Positions 15,829-25,956 are shown, numbered from the stretch's first letter. The stretch: 64,000 nt of DNA from Methylobacterium sp. WL119 (GCF_008039875.1 NZ_VRUU01000004.1:62001-126000); one strand, 5' to 3'. The notes: generated by a model from the sequence alone, not told the origin. Program-made: numbers and translations.

Positions 15829-18621
15829 ATGTTCGATGCCGTCGCTGCCCTGGACAAGGTTCTGGATGCCCTGGATCGCGAGGCTCGTGAGCCGACGAAG
15901 CTCCGCGCCGTCCTGGTGCCGGAGCTGAAGCGGGTCATCGAGGCCGGCCACGCGGCGGCCGAGGCGCAGCTTCTGAAGGACCGGGACGGCATGCGCTGCG
16001 CCCGCGCGCTGTCGAACCTCACCGACGCGGTGGTGCGCGCGATCCACGACGCGGTGGTCTGGCGGCTCTATCCGAACGACAACCCCTCCACCGGCGAGCA
16101 GCTCGCGGTGGTGGCGACCGGCGGCTACGGCCGGGGCACGATGGCGCCGGGCTCCGACATCGATCTCCTGTTCCTGCTGCCCTACAAGCAGACCGCATGG
16201 TCGGAGAGCGTCGTCGAGGCGATGCTCTACGTGCTGTGGGACCTCAAGCTGAAGGTCGGCCACGCCACCCGCTCGGTCGAGGAATGCCTGCGCGAGGCCC
16301 GCGCCGACATGACGATCCGCACGGCGCTCCTGGAGGCGCGCTTCCTGTTCGGCACGCGGGTGCTGTTCGAGGAGCTGGTGACGCGCTTCGACGCCGAGCT
16401 GGTGATGGGCACCGCGCACGAGTTCGTCGAGGCCAAGCTGCGCGAGCGCGACGGCCGCATCACCAAGGCCGGCTCCTCGCGCTACCTGGTCGAGCCCAAC
16501 GTCAAGGACGGCAAGGGCGGCCTGCGCGACCTCAACACCCTGTTCTGGATCGCCAAGTACACCTACCGGGTGCGCGACCAGGTCGAGCTCGTCGCCGCCG
16601 GCCTGTTCACGGCGGAGGAGTACCGCCTGTTCGAGCGCTGCGACGAGTTCCTGTGGCGGGTGCGCTGCCACCTGCACTTCGTCACGCGGCGCGCGGAGGA
16701 GCGGCTGTCCTTCGGGCTGCAGCCGAAGATCGCCGAGCGCCTCGGCTTCGGGCCGCGCGGCGGGCTGTCGGGCGTCGAGCGCTTCATGAAGGCGTACTTC
16801 CTGATCGCCAAGGACGTCGGCGACCTCACCGCCATCGTCTGCGCCGAGCTGGAGGCGCGCCACGCCAAGCGCACGCCGGTGCTCGACCGCTGGATCGGCA
16901 AGTTCCGCGATCGGTTCCGCGCCACCGCGATCGAGGCGGAGGATTTCTGGCTCGACCACGGCCGGGTCAACGTCCGCGCCGAGGACGCGTTCGAGCGCGA
17001 TCCGGTCAACCTCCTGCGCCTGTTCTGGCTCGCCGACCGGCACAACCTCGCGATCCATCCCGACGCCAAGCGCCTGGCGAACCGCTCCCTGCGCCTGATC
17101 GGCCACGCCCTGCGCGCCGACGAGGAGGCCAACCGCCTCTTCCTCGAGATCCTGACCTCGAAGAACTCGCCGGAATCGGTGCTGCGGCAGATGAACGAGG
17201 CCGGCGTGCTCGGCCGCTTCATCCCGGATTTCGGCCGCATCGTCGCGATGATGCAGTTCAACATGTACCACCATTTCACGGTGGACGAGCACCTGCTGCG
17301 CTCGCTCGGCGTGCTCGCGGCGATCGATTCCGGGCGCACCGAGGAGCAGTTCCCGCTGGTCTCGCGCCTGGTCAACGCGATCCACAACCGGCGCGCGCTC
17401 TACGTGGCGATCCTGCTCCACGACATCGCCAAGGGCCGGCCCGAGGACCACTCGATCGCCGGCGCGGCGATCGCGCAGAAGCTGTGCCCGCGCTTCGGCC
17501 TGACCCAGGCCGAGACCGAGACGGTGGCCTGGCTCGTCGAGCACCATCTCCTGATGTCGATGACCGCCCAGAGCCGCGACCTTTCGGATCCGAAGACCAT
17601 CGAGAAGTTCGCCGCCGTGGTGCAGACGCTGGAGCGCCTGCGCCTGCTGACGATCCTCACCGTCGCCGACATCACCGCCGTCGGCCCCGGCGTCTGGACC
17701 GCGTGGAAGGGCACGCTGATCCGCACCCTCTACGACGAGACCGAGGTGGTGCTGTCGGGCGGCCATTCCGAGATCGCCCGCACCGACCGCGTCCGGCTGA
17801 TCCAGATGGGCCTGCGCGAGCAGCTGCCCGACTGGTCGTCGGAGGTGTTCGACGCCTACGCCGCGCGCCACAACCAGGCCTACTGGCTGAAGGTCGACGG
17901 CGTGCGCCAGTTCAAGAACGCCGGCTTCATCCGCCAGGCGATCGAGGCCGGCCGCACCAGCGCCACCGACGTCGAGACCGATCCGGTCCGCGGCGTCACC
18001 GAGCTGACGGTGTACTCGCCCGACCACCCGCGGCTGCTGGCCATCGTCACCGGGGCCTGCGCGGCGGCCGGCGGCAACATCGTCGACGCCCAGGCCTTCA
18101 CCACCAGCGACGGCTTCGCCCTCGATTCGATCTTCATCTCCCGCGCCTTCGAGCGCGACGAGGACGAGATGCGCCGCGGCCGGCGCATCACCGCCTCGAT
18201 CGAGCGCTCGCTCAAGGGCGAGATCAAGATCGCCGAGCTCGTGGCCGACAAGCACCCGCCCTCCACCGGCCGGGCCAAGACCTTCCTGGTCCCGCCGGAC
18301 GTGGCGATCGACAACGCGCTGTCCAGCCGCGAGACGGTGGTCGAGGTCACCGGCCTCGACCGGCCGGGCCTGCTCTACGAGCTGACCACGGCGCTGAACC
18401 GCCTCAACCTCAACATCACCTCGGCGCATGTCGCGACCTTCGGCGAGCGGGCGGTGGACGTGTTCTACGTCACCGACCTGACCGGCACCCGCGTCACCCA
18501 GCCCGACCGCCAGGCGGCGATCCGCAGCGCGGTGATGGAGGTCTTCGCCGGCGACGTGGCGGTGATGAAGGCGGAGGGGCTGGAGGCGCTCGTCGCCGCG
18601 CCGCCGCCGCGGGAGGCGTGA
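15829..18621 (+). CDS. glnD: Bifunctional PII uridylyltransferase/uridylyl-removing enzyme
   Basis: A 930-residue nitrogen sensor that uridylylates PII proteins at low glutamine and removes UMP at high glutamine. The nucleotidyltransferase motif [18 protein letters not shown] is at about residues 98-115. The HD hydrolase motif LLHDIAKG is near 527, and two ACT domains for glutamine sensing cover about 725-800 and 840-925. Length and domain order are normal. It starts at ATG 15829, which follows ACGGGTACCC with no strong ribosome-binding site. Confidence 0.96.
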   Translation: MFDAVAALDKVLDALDREAREPTKLRAVLVPELKRVIEAGHAAAEAQLLKDRDGMRCARALSNLTDAVVRAIHDAVVWRLYPNDNPSTGEQLAVVATGGYGRGTMAPGSDIDLLFLLPYKQTAWSESVVEAMLYVLWDLKLKVGHATRSVEECLREARADMTIRTALLEARFLFGTRVLFEELVTRFDAELVMGTAHEFVEAKLRERDGRITKAGSSRYLVEPNVKDGKGGLRDLNTLFWIAKYTYRVRDQVELVAAGLFTAEEYRLFERCDEFLWRVRCHLHFVTRRAEERLSFGLQPKIAERLGFGPRGGLSGVERFMKAYFLIAKDVGDLTAIVCAELEARHAKRTPVLDRWIGKFRDRFRATAIEAEDFWLDHGRVNVRAEDAFERDPVNLLRLFWLADRHNLAIHPDAKRLANRSLRLIGHALRADEEANRLFLEILTSKNSPESVLRQMNEAGVLGRFIPDFGRIVAMMQFNMYHHFTVDEHLLRSLGVLAAIDSGRTEEQFPLVSRLVNAIHNRRALYVAILLHDIAKGRPEDHSIAGAAIAQKLCPRFGLTQAETETVAWLVEHHLLMSMTAQSRDLSDPKTIEKFAAVVQTLERLRLLTILTVADITAVGPGVWTAWKGTLIRTLYDETEVVLSGGHSEIARTDRVRLIQMGLREQLPDWSSEVFDAYAARHNQAYWLKVDGVRQFKNAGFIRQAIEAGRTSATDVETDPVRGVTELTVYSPDHPRLLAIVTGACAAAGGNIVDAQAFTTSDGFALDSIFISRAFERDEDEMRRGRRITASIERSLKGEIKIAELVADKHPPSTGRAKTFLVPPDVAIDNALSSRETVVEVTGLDRPGLLYELTTALNRLNLNITSAHVATFGERAVDVFYVTDLTGTRVTQPDRQAAIRSAVMEVFAGDVAVMKAEGLEALVAAPPPREA

Positions 18622-18703
18622 TGTGCTTCGCCGGGTTGATTTCGCGGCCCGCGCGCCTGATATCAACGCCGACCCCGAAATCACCCGGCGAGCCCTTTTC
18701 GCG

Positions 18704-19330
18704 ATGACGAGCAACGACATGCAGCATGACGACCCGCGCCAGAGCACGGTCGAGGCCGGCGCCGGCGTGGCGCACGAGGCGCCGCACGACGCCCCCGCGT
18801 CCCAGGACGGGTCGGCCGCCGACGCGAAGCTCGCGGCGATGACCGCCGAGCGCGACGAGCTGAAGGACCGCACGCTGCGCACGCTGGCCGAGATGGAGAA
18901 CCTGCGCCGCCGGACCGAGCGCGAGGTCGCCGACGGCCGGACCTACGCGGTCACCAACTTCGCCCGCGACGTGCTCAACGTCGCCGACAACATCCGCCGC
19001 GCGCTCGACAGCGTCCCGGCCGAGGCGCGGGCCTCGGCCGAGGGCGCCCTGAAGGGCCTGATCGACGGCATCGAGCTGACCGAGCGGGATCTCGCCAAGA
19101 CCCTGGAGCGCCACGGCGTGAAGGTGGTCGAGCCCAAGGGCCAGCGCTTCGACCCGAACCGCCACCAGGCGATGTTCGAGGTGCCCGACCCGGAGGTGCC
19201 GGCCGGCACCGTCGTGCAGGTGGTCCAGTCGGGCTACGTCATCGGCGACCGGACCCTGCGCCCGGCCCTGGTCGGCGTCGCCAAGGGCGGCCCGAAGGCC
19301 GGCGCGCCGGCGGACGCCGCGCAGGCGTAA
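18704..19330 (+). CDS. grpE: Heat-shock protein GrpE, nucleotide exchange factor of DnaK
   Basis: A 208-residue GrpE. A variable acidic N-terminus precedes a long coiled coil ([23 protein letters not shown]). The beta domain carries the signature [32 protein letters not shown] 18704 (MTSNDMQ) is preferred over upstream in-frame starts that would give an atypical N-terminus. It lies 82 bases after glnD on the same strand. hrcA and dnaK are not adjacent. Confidence 0.95.
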   Translation: MTSNDMQHDDPRQSTVEAGAGVAHEAPHDAPASQDGSAADAKLAAMTAERDELKDRTLRTLAEMENLRRRTEREVADGRTYAVTNFARDVLNVADNIRRALDSVPAEARASAEGALKGLIDGIELTERDLAKTLERHGVKVVEPKGQRFDPNRHQAMFEVPDPEVPAGTVVQVVQSGYVIGDRTLRPALVGVAKGGPKAGAPADAAQA

Positions 19331-19804
19331 GGCGGCCGACGCAGGCCGGGCCTCGTCCGGCCTGCGTCCCGCCTCGGGGGCGCCGCCGCGACGCCTTCCT
19401 GCCCGGCCCGTCGGTTCGCGGCTGCGCGGGATCTCGGCGCCGGATCGATCGCGCCACGCACCGCGCGCCCGTCTCGGACGGGAAAGGCGCCCTTCCCCCG
19501 CCGGGCGGGAGGGACGGGCGATCGGGCGTCGCAGGACAGTCCGACAGCGGCCCGCGCGGGTCGGGCGCCGGCAGCGCACGCCATCCGGGAACGGCCACGC
19601 CATCGCCGTGCGCGAACGCACGGCGCGTCCGCCGAATCCTCGCCCGCACGGCTTCCGGATGCAGGCGACAGTTGAACATTCGGAAACGCTTGGGCCATAA
19701 CTTCGCCATCGGCCGGGCGCATCCCGGACGAGTCGGCGCGGCGCGCGAAGCGTCGGGGCCGGGCTCGCGGGCGCATCGCCCCAGCGTCGCGCATCGGAAT
19801 CGTC
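19331..19804 (+). other. Intergenic region with candidate promoter for the lpt operon
   Basis: After the grpE hairpin the next 300 bases show no convincing gene. A possible sigma-70-like promoter, TTGAAC (19672-19677) with 18 bases to CATAAC (19696-19701), lies about 100 bases before lptC. Confidence 0.35.
19338..19368 (+). terminator. Hairpin after grpE
   Basis: A perfect 12-bp stem (GACGCAGGCCGG with CCGGCCTGCGTC) and a 7-base loop begins 8 bases after the grpE stop. There is no T tract, so it is either a weak or Rho-assisted terminator or a 3'-end stabiliser. Confidence 0.55.
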
Positions 19805-20569
19805 ATGCAGGTCGTCGACGCGGTCGAGATGAACGGGTACGCCCAGGCGAGCGGTCGGACCGACCTGCGCCGCACCCGCGCGCATGCGCGCGCCCATCGC
19901 CACAGCGCCCAGGTGCGCACGCTGCGCCGGGTGCTGCCCCTGGTCGCGGGCGGCGCGGTGATCGCGCTCGGAGCCTGGCTGTTCAACCCGTTCGCGGCCG
20001 TCATCCCCGGCGTCAGCGTCGGGCCGGTGACGCTGTCGGGCACCAAGGTGCGGATGGAGAACCCGAAGCTCTCCGGCTTCCGCAAGGGCGACCGCGGCTA
20101 CGAGGTCACCGCCACCGCCGCGCTGCAGGACATGCGCAAGCCGAGCCTGATCGAGCTCGAGGCGATGCGCGGCCACGTCGCCACCGACGACAAGGGCGGC
20201 CTCGCCTGGATCGAGGCGGCGACCGGGCTGTTCGACACCACCCGCGAGGCGCTCGACCTCAAGCAGGACATCCGGATCTGGACCGACAAGGGCGAGGAGG
20301 CGCGGCTGCAATCGGCCGCCGTCGACTTCAAGGCCGGCAGCGTGAAATCGGCCGAGACCGTCACCGTGTCGGTGCCGAGCGGCCAGGTGGTCGCCGACGG
20401 GCTCGACGTGGTCGAGAACGGCCGCGTGATCTCGTTCATCGGCAACGTCCACACCGTGTTCCACCAGGACAAGGCCAAGGACGCGAAGGCCGACGACAAG
20501 GCCGAGCCGGCCAAGGCGCCCCTGCGCGTCCTCACCTCCTCGGCCGAGCCGACGGACGGCCGCCCATGA
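19805..20569 (+). CDS. lptC: LPS export protein LptC
   Basis: A 254-residue protein with a basic cytoplasmic N-terminus, a single membrane helix at about residues 40-62 (LPLVAGGAVIALGAWLF) and a periplasmic beta-jellyroll domain. This is the LptC layout: it links the LptB2FG ABC transporter to the LptA bridge. A charged low-complexity Lys/Asp/Ala stretch (KAKDAKADDKAEPAKAP) ends the protein. The stop overlaps the lptA start as ATGA. Confidence 0.88.
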   Translation: MQVVDAVEMNGYAQASGRTDLRRTRAHARAHRHSAQVRTLRRVLPLVAGGAVIALGAWLFNPFAAVIPGVSVGPVTLSGTKVRMENPKLSGFRKGDRGYEVTATAALQDMRKPSLIELEAMRGHVATDDKGGLAWIEAATGLFDTTREALDLKQDIRIWTDKGEEARLQSAAVDFKAGSVKSAETVTVSVPSGQVVADGLDVVENGRVISFIGNVHTVFHQDKAKDAKADDKAEPAKAPLRVLTSSAEPTDGRP

Positions 20570-21375
20570 CGGGCCTGTCCGGTCTGCCGGCGCGGCTCGC
20601 CGCCGCCTTCGCGGCCGCGTCGCTTCTCTCCGTTGCGCTGCCGGTCGCGCCCGCCCGGGCCGAGAAGCCGGCCGTCGCGGCGGCGCCGAAGAAGGATCCG
20701 ACCTCGCCGTTCGGATCGATGGGCGGCGGCAAGGAGCCGATCAAGATCGACGCCGACCGGCTCGACGTGTTCGACCGCGAGAGCAAGGCGATCTTCGCCG
20801 GCAACGTCGTGGCCGTGCAGGGCGAGAGCACCATCCGCTGCTCGACGATGACGGTCCACTACAAGCGCGGCAAGGACAAGGACGCCAAGGACAAGGCGAG
20901 CCCGGCCGCGGAGGCCGAGGACAAGCCCAAGGATGCGGCCGGCATGGGCGAGAACGGCATCCAGAAGGTGGAATGCGCCGGCCCGGTCACGGTGGTGCAG
21001 AAGGACCAGGTCGCCACCGGCGACAGCGCGGTGTTCGACCAGGCGGCCAAGCGCATCGTGCTCACCGGCAACGTCGTGCTGAGCCAGTGCCAGAACGTCA
21101 CCCGCGGCCAACGCCTCGTCTACGACATGAACACCGGCCGCGCGAACATGGACCCGGTGCCGGGTGGGCGCGTCTCCGCCCTGTTCGTGCCGGGCGAGAA
21201 GGCCGAGAAGGACAAGCCCGCCAAGGGCTGCGCGCAGCCCGCCGGCATCGCCAGGACCGCGCCGAAGCCGGCCGACGCCGCCAAGGGTGACGCGGCCAAG
21301 GGTGACGCAGCCAAGACGGATGCCGCCAAGGGCGACGGCAAGTCCGACGGCAAGACGCGGGCCCAGGCCAATTGA
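20566..21375 (+). CDS. lptA: LPS transport periplasmic protein LptA
   Basis: A 269-residue protein with a signal peptide (cleavage near ARA-EK, about residue 30) and an OstA-like jellyroll containing IKIDADRLDVFDRESKAIFAGNVVAVQG, which builds the periplasmic LPS bridge. It is longer than E. coli LptA because of a charged insert around residues 105-125 and a C-terminal tail of imperfect AAKGD repeats. ATG 20566 is set by the 4-base overlap with lptC; the stop overlaps the lptB start. Confidence 0.9.
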   Translation: MTGLSGLPARLAAAFAAASLLSVALPVAPARAEKPAVAAAPKKDPTSPFGSMGGGKEPIKIDADRLDVFDRESKAIFAGNVVAVQGESTIRCSTMTVHYKRGKDKDAKDKASPAAEAEDKPKDAAGMGENGIQKVECAGPVTVVQKDQVATGDSAVFDQAAKRIVLTGNVVLSQCQNVTRGQRLVYDMNTGRANMDPVPGGRVSALFVPGEKAEKDKPAKGCAQPAGIARTAPKPADAAKGDAAKGDAAKTDAAKGDGKSDGKTRAQAN

Positions 21376-22235
21376 GCGGTTCGATCGGCGTCCCCGGCGG
21401 TCAGGCCCTCTCCCCGCACCGGTCCGAGACCGCGAGCCCGCGCCCGTCCTGGCTCGGGCGGGTGCTCGGCCGCGCCCGGCCCGAGGCCGCGCCGTCCGAG
21501 GTCGAGGGCGGCCCCGGCATCCTCAGCGTCCGCGGCCTGCGCAAGAGCTACGGCGCGCGCACCGTCGTGCACGAGGCCGGGCTCACGGTGCGGACCGGCG
21601 AGGCGGTCGGCCTGCTCGGGCCGAACGGCGCCGGCAAGACCACGATCTTCTACATGATCACCGGGCTGGTGGCGGCCGACCGCGGCCACATCACGCTGGA
21701 CGGCCTGGCGATCACCCACCTGCCGATGTACCAGCGCGCGCGCCTCGGCATCGGCTACCTGCCGCAGGAAGCCTCGATCTTCCGCGGCCTGACGGTGGAG
21801 GACAACATCCGCGCCGTGCTCGAGGTCGCCGAGCCCGACCGCAAGGCGCGGGCGAGGAAGCTCGATTCGCTGCTCGAGGAATTCGACATCGCGCGCCTGC
21901 GCAAGTCCCCGTCGATCGCGCTCTCGGGCGGCGAGCGGCGGCGCTGCGAGATCGCCCGGGCGCTGGCCTCGTCGCCGACCTTCATGCTGCTCGACGAGCC
22001 CTTCGCCGGCATCGACCCGATCGCGGTCGGCGACATCCAGGACCTCGTCAAGCACCTGAAGCAGCGCGGCATCGGCGTGCTGATCACCGACCACAACGTC
22101 CGCGAGACGCTCGGCCTGATCGACCGCGCCTACATCGCCCATTCCGGCCGCATCCTCACCGAGGGCACCCCGGAGGAGATCGTCGCCAACGCCGACGCGC
22201 GCCGGCTCTACCTCGGCGAGGATTTCCGGCTGTAG
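21372..22235 (+). CDS. lptB: LPS export ABC transporter ATPase LptB
   Basis: A 287-residue ATPase with Walker A GPNGAGKTT, signature LSGGERRR, Walker B FMLLDEPFAGID and switch His in ITDHNVRET. This LptB-specific pattern identifies the motor of LPS extraction from the inner membrane. The TTG start at 21372 overlaps the lptA stop as TTGA and adds about 45 residues before the ABC domain; a later start is possible. The rpoN gene that often follows lptB in alphaproteobacteria is not here; a convergent LysR gene is. Confidence 0.95.
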   Translation: MSGSIGVPGGQALSPHRSETASPRPSWLGRVLGRARPEAAPSEVEGGPGILSVRGLRKSYGARTVVHEAGLTVRTGEAVGLLGPNGAGKTTIFYMITGLVAADRGHITLDGLAITHLPMYQRARLGIGYLPQEASIFRGLTVEDNIRAVLEVAEPDRKARARKLDSLLEEFDIARLRKSPSIALSGGERRRCEIARALASSPTFMLLDEPFAGIDPIAVGDIQDLVKHLKQRGIGVLITDHNVRETLGLIDRAYIAHSGRILTEGTPEEIVANADARRLYLGEDFRL

Positions 22236-22296
22236 CGGCGGCGGCTCCGGTCGGGCCCGGTGTCGTGACCGGAAGGACGGCTCGGGGTGGGAAGCC

Positions 22297-23196
22297 TCAT
22301 CCGGTCGGCTCCGTGAACGACGCGATGGCCGCGTCGACCAGAGGATTGCTGCGGGCGTCCGACCAGACCAGGGCCGCCGCGACGATCTCGACGTTCTCGG
22401 CCAGCGGTCGGATCACGACCTGGGGCGGGGCGAGCCCTTCGAAGCGCAGGGGCACCAGCGCGACACCCTGCCCGCAGGCCACGAAGGCGATCTGCGAGGT
22501 CACGGCGCGGACCTCGTGCACGATGCGCGGCGCGAACCCCGCCGCGTGGCAGGCTGCCGTCACCCGGTCGAAGTAGACCGGGCTGGAGCGGCGAGCGAAC
22601 ATCGCGAAATCCGCATCGGCCAGCAGCGCCAGCGGGACCGCCGCCATCCCGGTCAGCCGGTGATCGCGCGGCAGGGCGACGGCGAGACGATCGGTGGCGA
22701 CCGGCCGCGAGCGGATGTTCGGGCCGAGTTCCCCTTCCAGGCGCGCGAAGGCGAGATCGATCTCGCCCGCCTCGATCAGCGGCACCGCCTCGACGCTGTC
22801 GATCTCGCGCACGGCGATCGTCAGCCCCGGCTGGGCCGCACGCAGGCGCGCCACCATCGGCGGCAAGTCCTCCAGAAGCGCCGAGTTGATCGCGCCGACG
22901 GTCAGCGTGCCGGTCCGGCCTGCGACCGCCTCGCGCACGGCCCGCTCCAAGCGCTCGACCTGGCCGGCGAAGACCTGCACCGCCGGCAGGATCGCGGCGC
23001 CCGCGGGCGTGAGCCGCACGCCGCGGCGGTCGCGGTCGAACAACCGCGCGCCCAGCATCCGCTCCAAGGTCTGGATGCCCTCGCTCAGCGGGGGCTGCGA
23101 CATGCCGAGCCGCTGGGCGGCACGCCCGAAATGCCGTGCCTCGGCCACCGCCAGGAACAGCCAGAGGTGCCGGATCAACCGGACGTCCACGGTCAC
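22297..23196 (-). CDS. LysR-family regulator, divergent to a LysE exporter
   Basis: A 299-residue LysR-type regulator with an N-terminal HTH (EARHFGRAAQRLGMSQPPLSEGIQTLE, about residues 19-45) and a C-terminal effector-binding domain. It is transcribed away from the LysE gene at 23308, across a 111-base gap. This is the arrangement typical of LysR regulators controlling the neighbouring exporter (the ArgP/LysG-LysE pattern). The ligand is unknown. Confidence 0.85.
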   Translation of the reverse strand: MTVDVRLIRHLWLFLAVAEARHFGRAAQRLGMSQPPLSEGIQTLERMLGARLFDRDRRGVRLTPAGAAILPAVQVFAGQVERLERAVREAVAGRTGTLTVGAINSALLEDLPPMVARLRAAQPGLTIAVREIDSVEAVPLIEAGEIDLAFARLEGELGPNIRSRPVATDRLAVALPRDHRLTGMAAVPLALLADADFAMFARRSSPVYFDRVTAACHAAGFAPRIVHEVRAVTSQIAFVACGQGVALVPLRFEGLAPPQVVIRPLAENVEIVAAALVWSDARSNPLVDAAIASFTEPTG

Positions 23197-23307
23197 TTCG
23201 ATAGCCCAGCCGTATCACAGGGATCTTGAGATGGTATTTTACCGATCGAAGGGCCGATGGGAAATCCGGGGCTGCGCCGCCACGAAGCGTGCGGCAGGAG
23301 CCCGACG

Positions 23308-23934
23308 ATGCCCGACCATCCCACCCTCGTCGCCTACGGCGCGGTGATCCTCGGCTTGGCGATCACGCCGGGGCCGAACATGATCTACCTGATCTCGCGC
23401 TCGATCGCGCAGGGGCGCCGGGCCGGCTTGGTCTCGCTGGTGGGCAGCGCGCTGGGGTTCCTGCTCTACATGGCCTGCGCCGCCTTCGGGATCACGGCAC
23501 TGCTTGCGACGGTGCCCTACGCCCACGATGCCCTGCGGCTCGCCGGGGCGGCCTACCTGCTGCTCCTCGCCTGGTCCGCAGTGCGCCCCGGGGGCGTCTC
23601 GCCGTTCCAGGCCGCGGACCTGCCGCAGGCCGGCCCATGCCGGGTGCTCGCGATGGGGCTGGCCACGACCTTGCTGAACCCCAAGGCGGCGCTGCTCTAC
23701 CTCGCGCTGCTGCCGCAATTCGTGATCCCCGGCCACGGCAGCGTGCTGGCTCAGACCCTGGTGCTCGGCCTGATGCACATCGCCCTCAACCTCGCCTTCG
23801 GCGTCGTCATCGCCACCACGGCCGGGGCGCTGGCGGCCGGCCTCGCCCGGCGCCCGTCCTGGATGCGGGCGCAGCGCTGGCTGATGGGCGGCATGCTCGG
23901 TGCGTTCGCGGCCAAGCTGCTCGCCGAGGCCTGA
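23308..23934 (+). CDS. LysE/RhtB family amino-acid exporter
   Basis: A 208-residue inner-membrane exporter with the signature ITPGPNMIYLISRSIAQG and about six helices. ATG 23308 has GGCAGGAG about 7 bases upstream, which is why the longer frame from 23257 was not used. It is strikingly similar to the LysE gene at 12993-13625, sharing LLNPK, LLPQFVIPGHGSVL and AQRWLMGGML. Probably controlled by the divergent LysR gene. Confidence 0.88.
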   Translation: MPDHPTLVAYGAVILGLAITPGPNMIYLISRSIAQGRRAGLVSLVGSALGFLLYMACAAFGITALLATVPYAHDALRLAGAAYLLLLAWSAVRPGGVSPFQAADLPQAGPCRVLAMGLATTLLNPKAALLYLALLPQFVIPGHGSVLAQTLVLGLMHIALNLAFGVVIATTAGALAAGLARRPSWMRAQRWLMGGMLGAFAAKLLAEA

Positions 23935-24056
23935 GGCGAGCCCGACGACCCGCCCGGCGATCGACGGGGCGCCAGGCCGTCCCGATCACCACCACGGCGG
24001 CGGGCCGAATGACGCAAGCGGGCGGCGCTCAGCACCGGCTCACGGGACGGCCGCCC

Positions 24057-24398
24057 TCACGCCGTCGGCTCGTAGACCGACACCAGCCCGGCCGGCGCCG
24101 TGGCGCGCCAGGCGGCGAGCAGGGCGTCCCGCAAAATCTCCTCCTCGCAGGCGTCGAGGTCGAGGTTGGTCCAGCCGCGGCGGCCCCAGGCGCCGTCGAT
24201 GGCCGAGAACAGGCCCGGCTCGGCCTCCAGCAGGCGCTCCTGGTCCTCCGGCGACAGCCGCAGCACCAGCCGGTCCTCCTCGGTCCACAGCGTCGCGAAG
24301 ACCCGGCCGCCCACGCGAAAATCCGGGTTGCCCTTGTGCGCGCCGGGGATCGCTTCCGGCAGCATCAGCGCGAGGGCGCGCACGTCCTCCGGCAGCAC
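24057..24398 (-). CDS. MmcQ/YjbR family protein
   Basis: A 113-residue protein of the small YjbR/MmcQ fold. The family pattern is present: an N-terminal LPEAIPGAHKGNPDFRVGGRVFATLW, then LVLRLSPEDQERLLEAEPGLFS and GWTNLDLD. Members are called DNA-binding-like, but no function is established here. GTG 24398 begins 3 bases after the stop of the upstream gene, so the two form an operon. Confidence 0.8.
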   Translation of the reverse strand: MLPEDVRALALMLPEAIPGAHKGNPDFRVGGRVFATLWTEEDRLVLRLSPEDQERLLEAEPGLFSAIDGAWGRRGWTNLDLDACEEEILRDALLAAWRATAPAGLVSVYEPTA

Positions 24399-24401
24399 CG
24401 C

Positions 24402-24653
24402 TCAGGGCCCGGCGGGCGCCCGCGACAGGCTGGTCGGCCAGGTGCTGCCGGGATGCTCGCGGACGTCGCCGGGGTTCGATCCGGTCGCGGCATCGCTGGC
24501 CCACTCGCCCGGCTCGGCCACCGCCTCGATCCGGTCCTCGGGGTAGTGCGCCTCGAGGAACAGCAGCGCCTCGGCCTCCGAGGCCGCGCGCACCGTGACC
24601 AGGGGGCGCGGGCCGGACGGGGTCCGGACGTCGGCGATGAACAGGCGCGTCAT
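24402..24653 (-). CDS. Hypothetical protein (83 aa)
   Basis: An unrecognised 83-residue protein starting MTRLFIADVRTPSGPRPLVTVRAASEAEALLFLEAHYPEDRIEAV, with a likely small alpha/beta fold, and a loosely structured end (GSTWPTSLSRAPAGP). ATG 24653 is chosen because the upstream in-frame part looks non-coding. It is the first gene of a two-gene operon with the YjbR-like gene. Confidence 0.6.
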   Translation of the reverse strand: MTRLFIADVRTPSGPRPLVTVRAASEAEALLFLEAHYPEDRIEAVAEPGEWASDAATGSNPGDVREHPGSTWPTSLSRAPAGP

Positions 24654-24869
24654 GTCGATCTCGCTCGGTGGAGGCTGTGCAGGCAACGCCCGGAACGGCG
24701 ATTGTGTCCGCAGGACCGCATCGGGGACGTGCAGGATTGCGCACCTCAAACAATCCATAACGCTAAGTTTTAACGTTAAGCCAGCTTTAAGACCTTGCGG
24801 CCATGGTCCGGGAGGTCACCAGAGCCGGCACCGAAAGCTTCCGGCACATTTAAGCGTGAAGGAATTCTT

Positions 24870-25883
24870 ATGGCCCGCTCCAAGCTCGTCGCTTTGGTGC
24901 GCACCCTGACGCTCGCGGCGAGCGTCGGCGCGCCCTCACTGGCCGCAGCCGCCGACCTGCTGCCGCCCCCGCCCCCGCCGCCCTATGCCCCGCCGATCGA
25001 GGTCGGCGGCGGCTGGTACCTGCGCGGCGACGTCGGGGCCAGCGTCTACGACCGGGCGAAGTACAGCACGTCCTACGACTATGCCGGCTACCCGGAGGCG
25101 AACCGCTCCTACGGCAACGAGGTCGGCGGCGGCGGCTTCGCCGGGGTCGGCGTCGGCTACCAGTTCACCCCGTTCCTGCGCGGCGACGTGACCGGCGAGT
25201 ACCGCTACTCCACCGGCCTGCGCGGCAGCGAGTACTACAGGGGCCCCGACTACGACAACGGCCTCGGCTCGTACGGCATCAACAAGTCGAGCGGCCACTT
25301 CGATTCGGCCGTCGTCCTCGCCAACGCCTACTTCGACCTCGGCACCTGGTACGGCATCACGCCGTTCATCGGCGCCGGCGCCGGCTACGCCTTCAACCAC
25401 GTCTCCGGCTACGGCACGAACGGCCAGTTCACGAGCCCGACCTACGCCTACGATTACGGCAACCCGCAATACGGCGGCTGCCCCTGCGCCCCGCCGACCT
25501 ACAACTACACCCCGACCTACACGGTCGACGCGAACGGCAACGCGACGCCGGTCTACAACAGCCAGGCGACGACCAAGTCGTACAAGGACAAGACCACCGG
25601 CAGCTTCGCCTGGGCGCTCCATGCCGGTCTCGCCTACAACGTCACCGACGCGTTCAAGGTCGAGCTCGCCTACCGCTACCTGAACCTCGGCCACGCCTCG
25701 ACCGGCGCCAGCTTCTCCACCTGCTGCGGCGAGGCCGGAGCCGGCGTGAAGATCAAGGACATCGAGGCCCACGACGTGAAGATCGGCGTGCGCTACCTGC
25801 TCGGCGGCCTCGTCGCCGCGCCGCTGCCGCCGCTGGTGCCCGACTATCAGCCGGCCCCGGGCCCGCTCGTCCGCAAGTACTGA
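24870..25883 (+). CDS. Outer-membrane beta-barrel protein, porin-like
   Basis: A 337-residue protein with a signal peptide (cleavage near AAA-ADLLPPP). A Pro-rich linker then leads to VGGGWYLRGDVGAS and an eight-strand-type barrel with alternating aromatic strands, as in the Omp25/Omp31/RopB family. The last strand HDVKIGVRYLLGG is followed by an extension ending in Tyr. Asn/Tyr-rich loops with CPCAPP and STCCGEAG are unusual Cys-containing surface loops. GAAGGA lies about 7 bases before ATG 24870. The upstream 100 bases are AT-rich and probably hold the promoter. Confidence 0.82.
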   Translation: MARSKLVALVRTLTLAASVGAPSLAAAADLLPPPPPPPYAPPIEVGGGWYLRGDVGASVYDRAKYSTSYDYAGYPEANRSYGNEVGGGGFAGVGVGYQFTPFLRGDVTGEYRYSTGLRGSEYYRGPDYDNGLGSYGINKSSGHFDSAVVLANAYFDLGTWYGITPFIGAGAGYAFNHVSGYGTNGQFTSPTYAYDYGNPQYGGCPCAPPTYNYTPTYTVDANGNATPVYNSQATTKSYKDKTTGSFAWALHAGLAYNVTDAFKVELAYRYLNLGHASTGASFSTCCGEAGAGVKIKDIEAHDVKIGVRYLLGGLVAAPLPPLVPDYQPAPGPLVRKY

Positions 25884-25915
25884 GACACGTACCGAACCTG
25901 CACGGCCTCGACATC

Positions 25916-25956
25916 GAAGACGGCGCGGATCCGATCCGCGCCGTCTTCTTTCGTTT
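25916..25956 (+). terminator. Strong intrinsic terminator
   Basis: GAAGACGGCGCGGAT and ATCCGCGCCGTCTTC form a perfect 15-bp stem with a 3-base loop, followed by TTTCGTTT. It ends the first outer-membrane gene. Confidence 0.9.

Noticed and set aside
15811-18882. Long minus-strand open frame opposite glnD
   Set aside because: Same GC-shadow effect; low-complexity translation and complete overlap with a well-supported gene.
21280-21360. Tandem AAKGDAAK-coding repeats as a mobile or regulatory repeat
   Set aside because: They are in frame at the lptA C-terminus and code for a charged low-complexity tail, so they are part of the protein.
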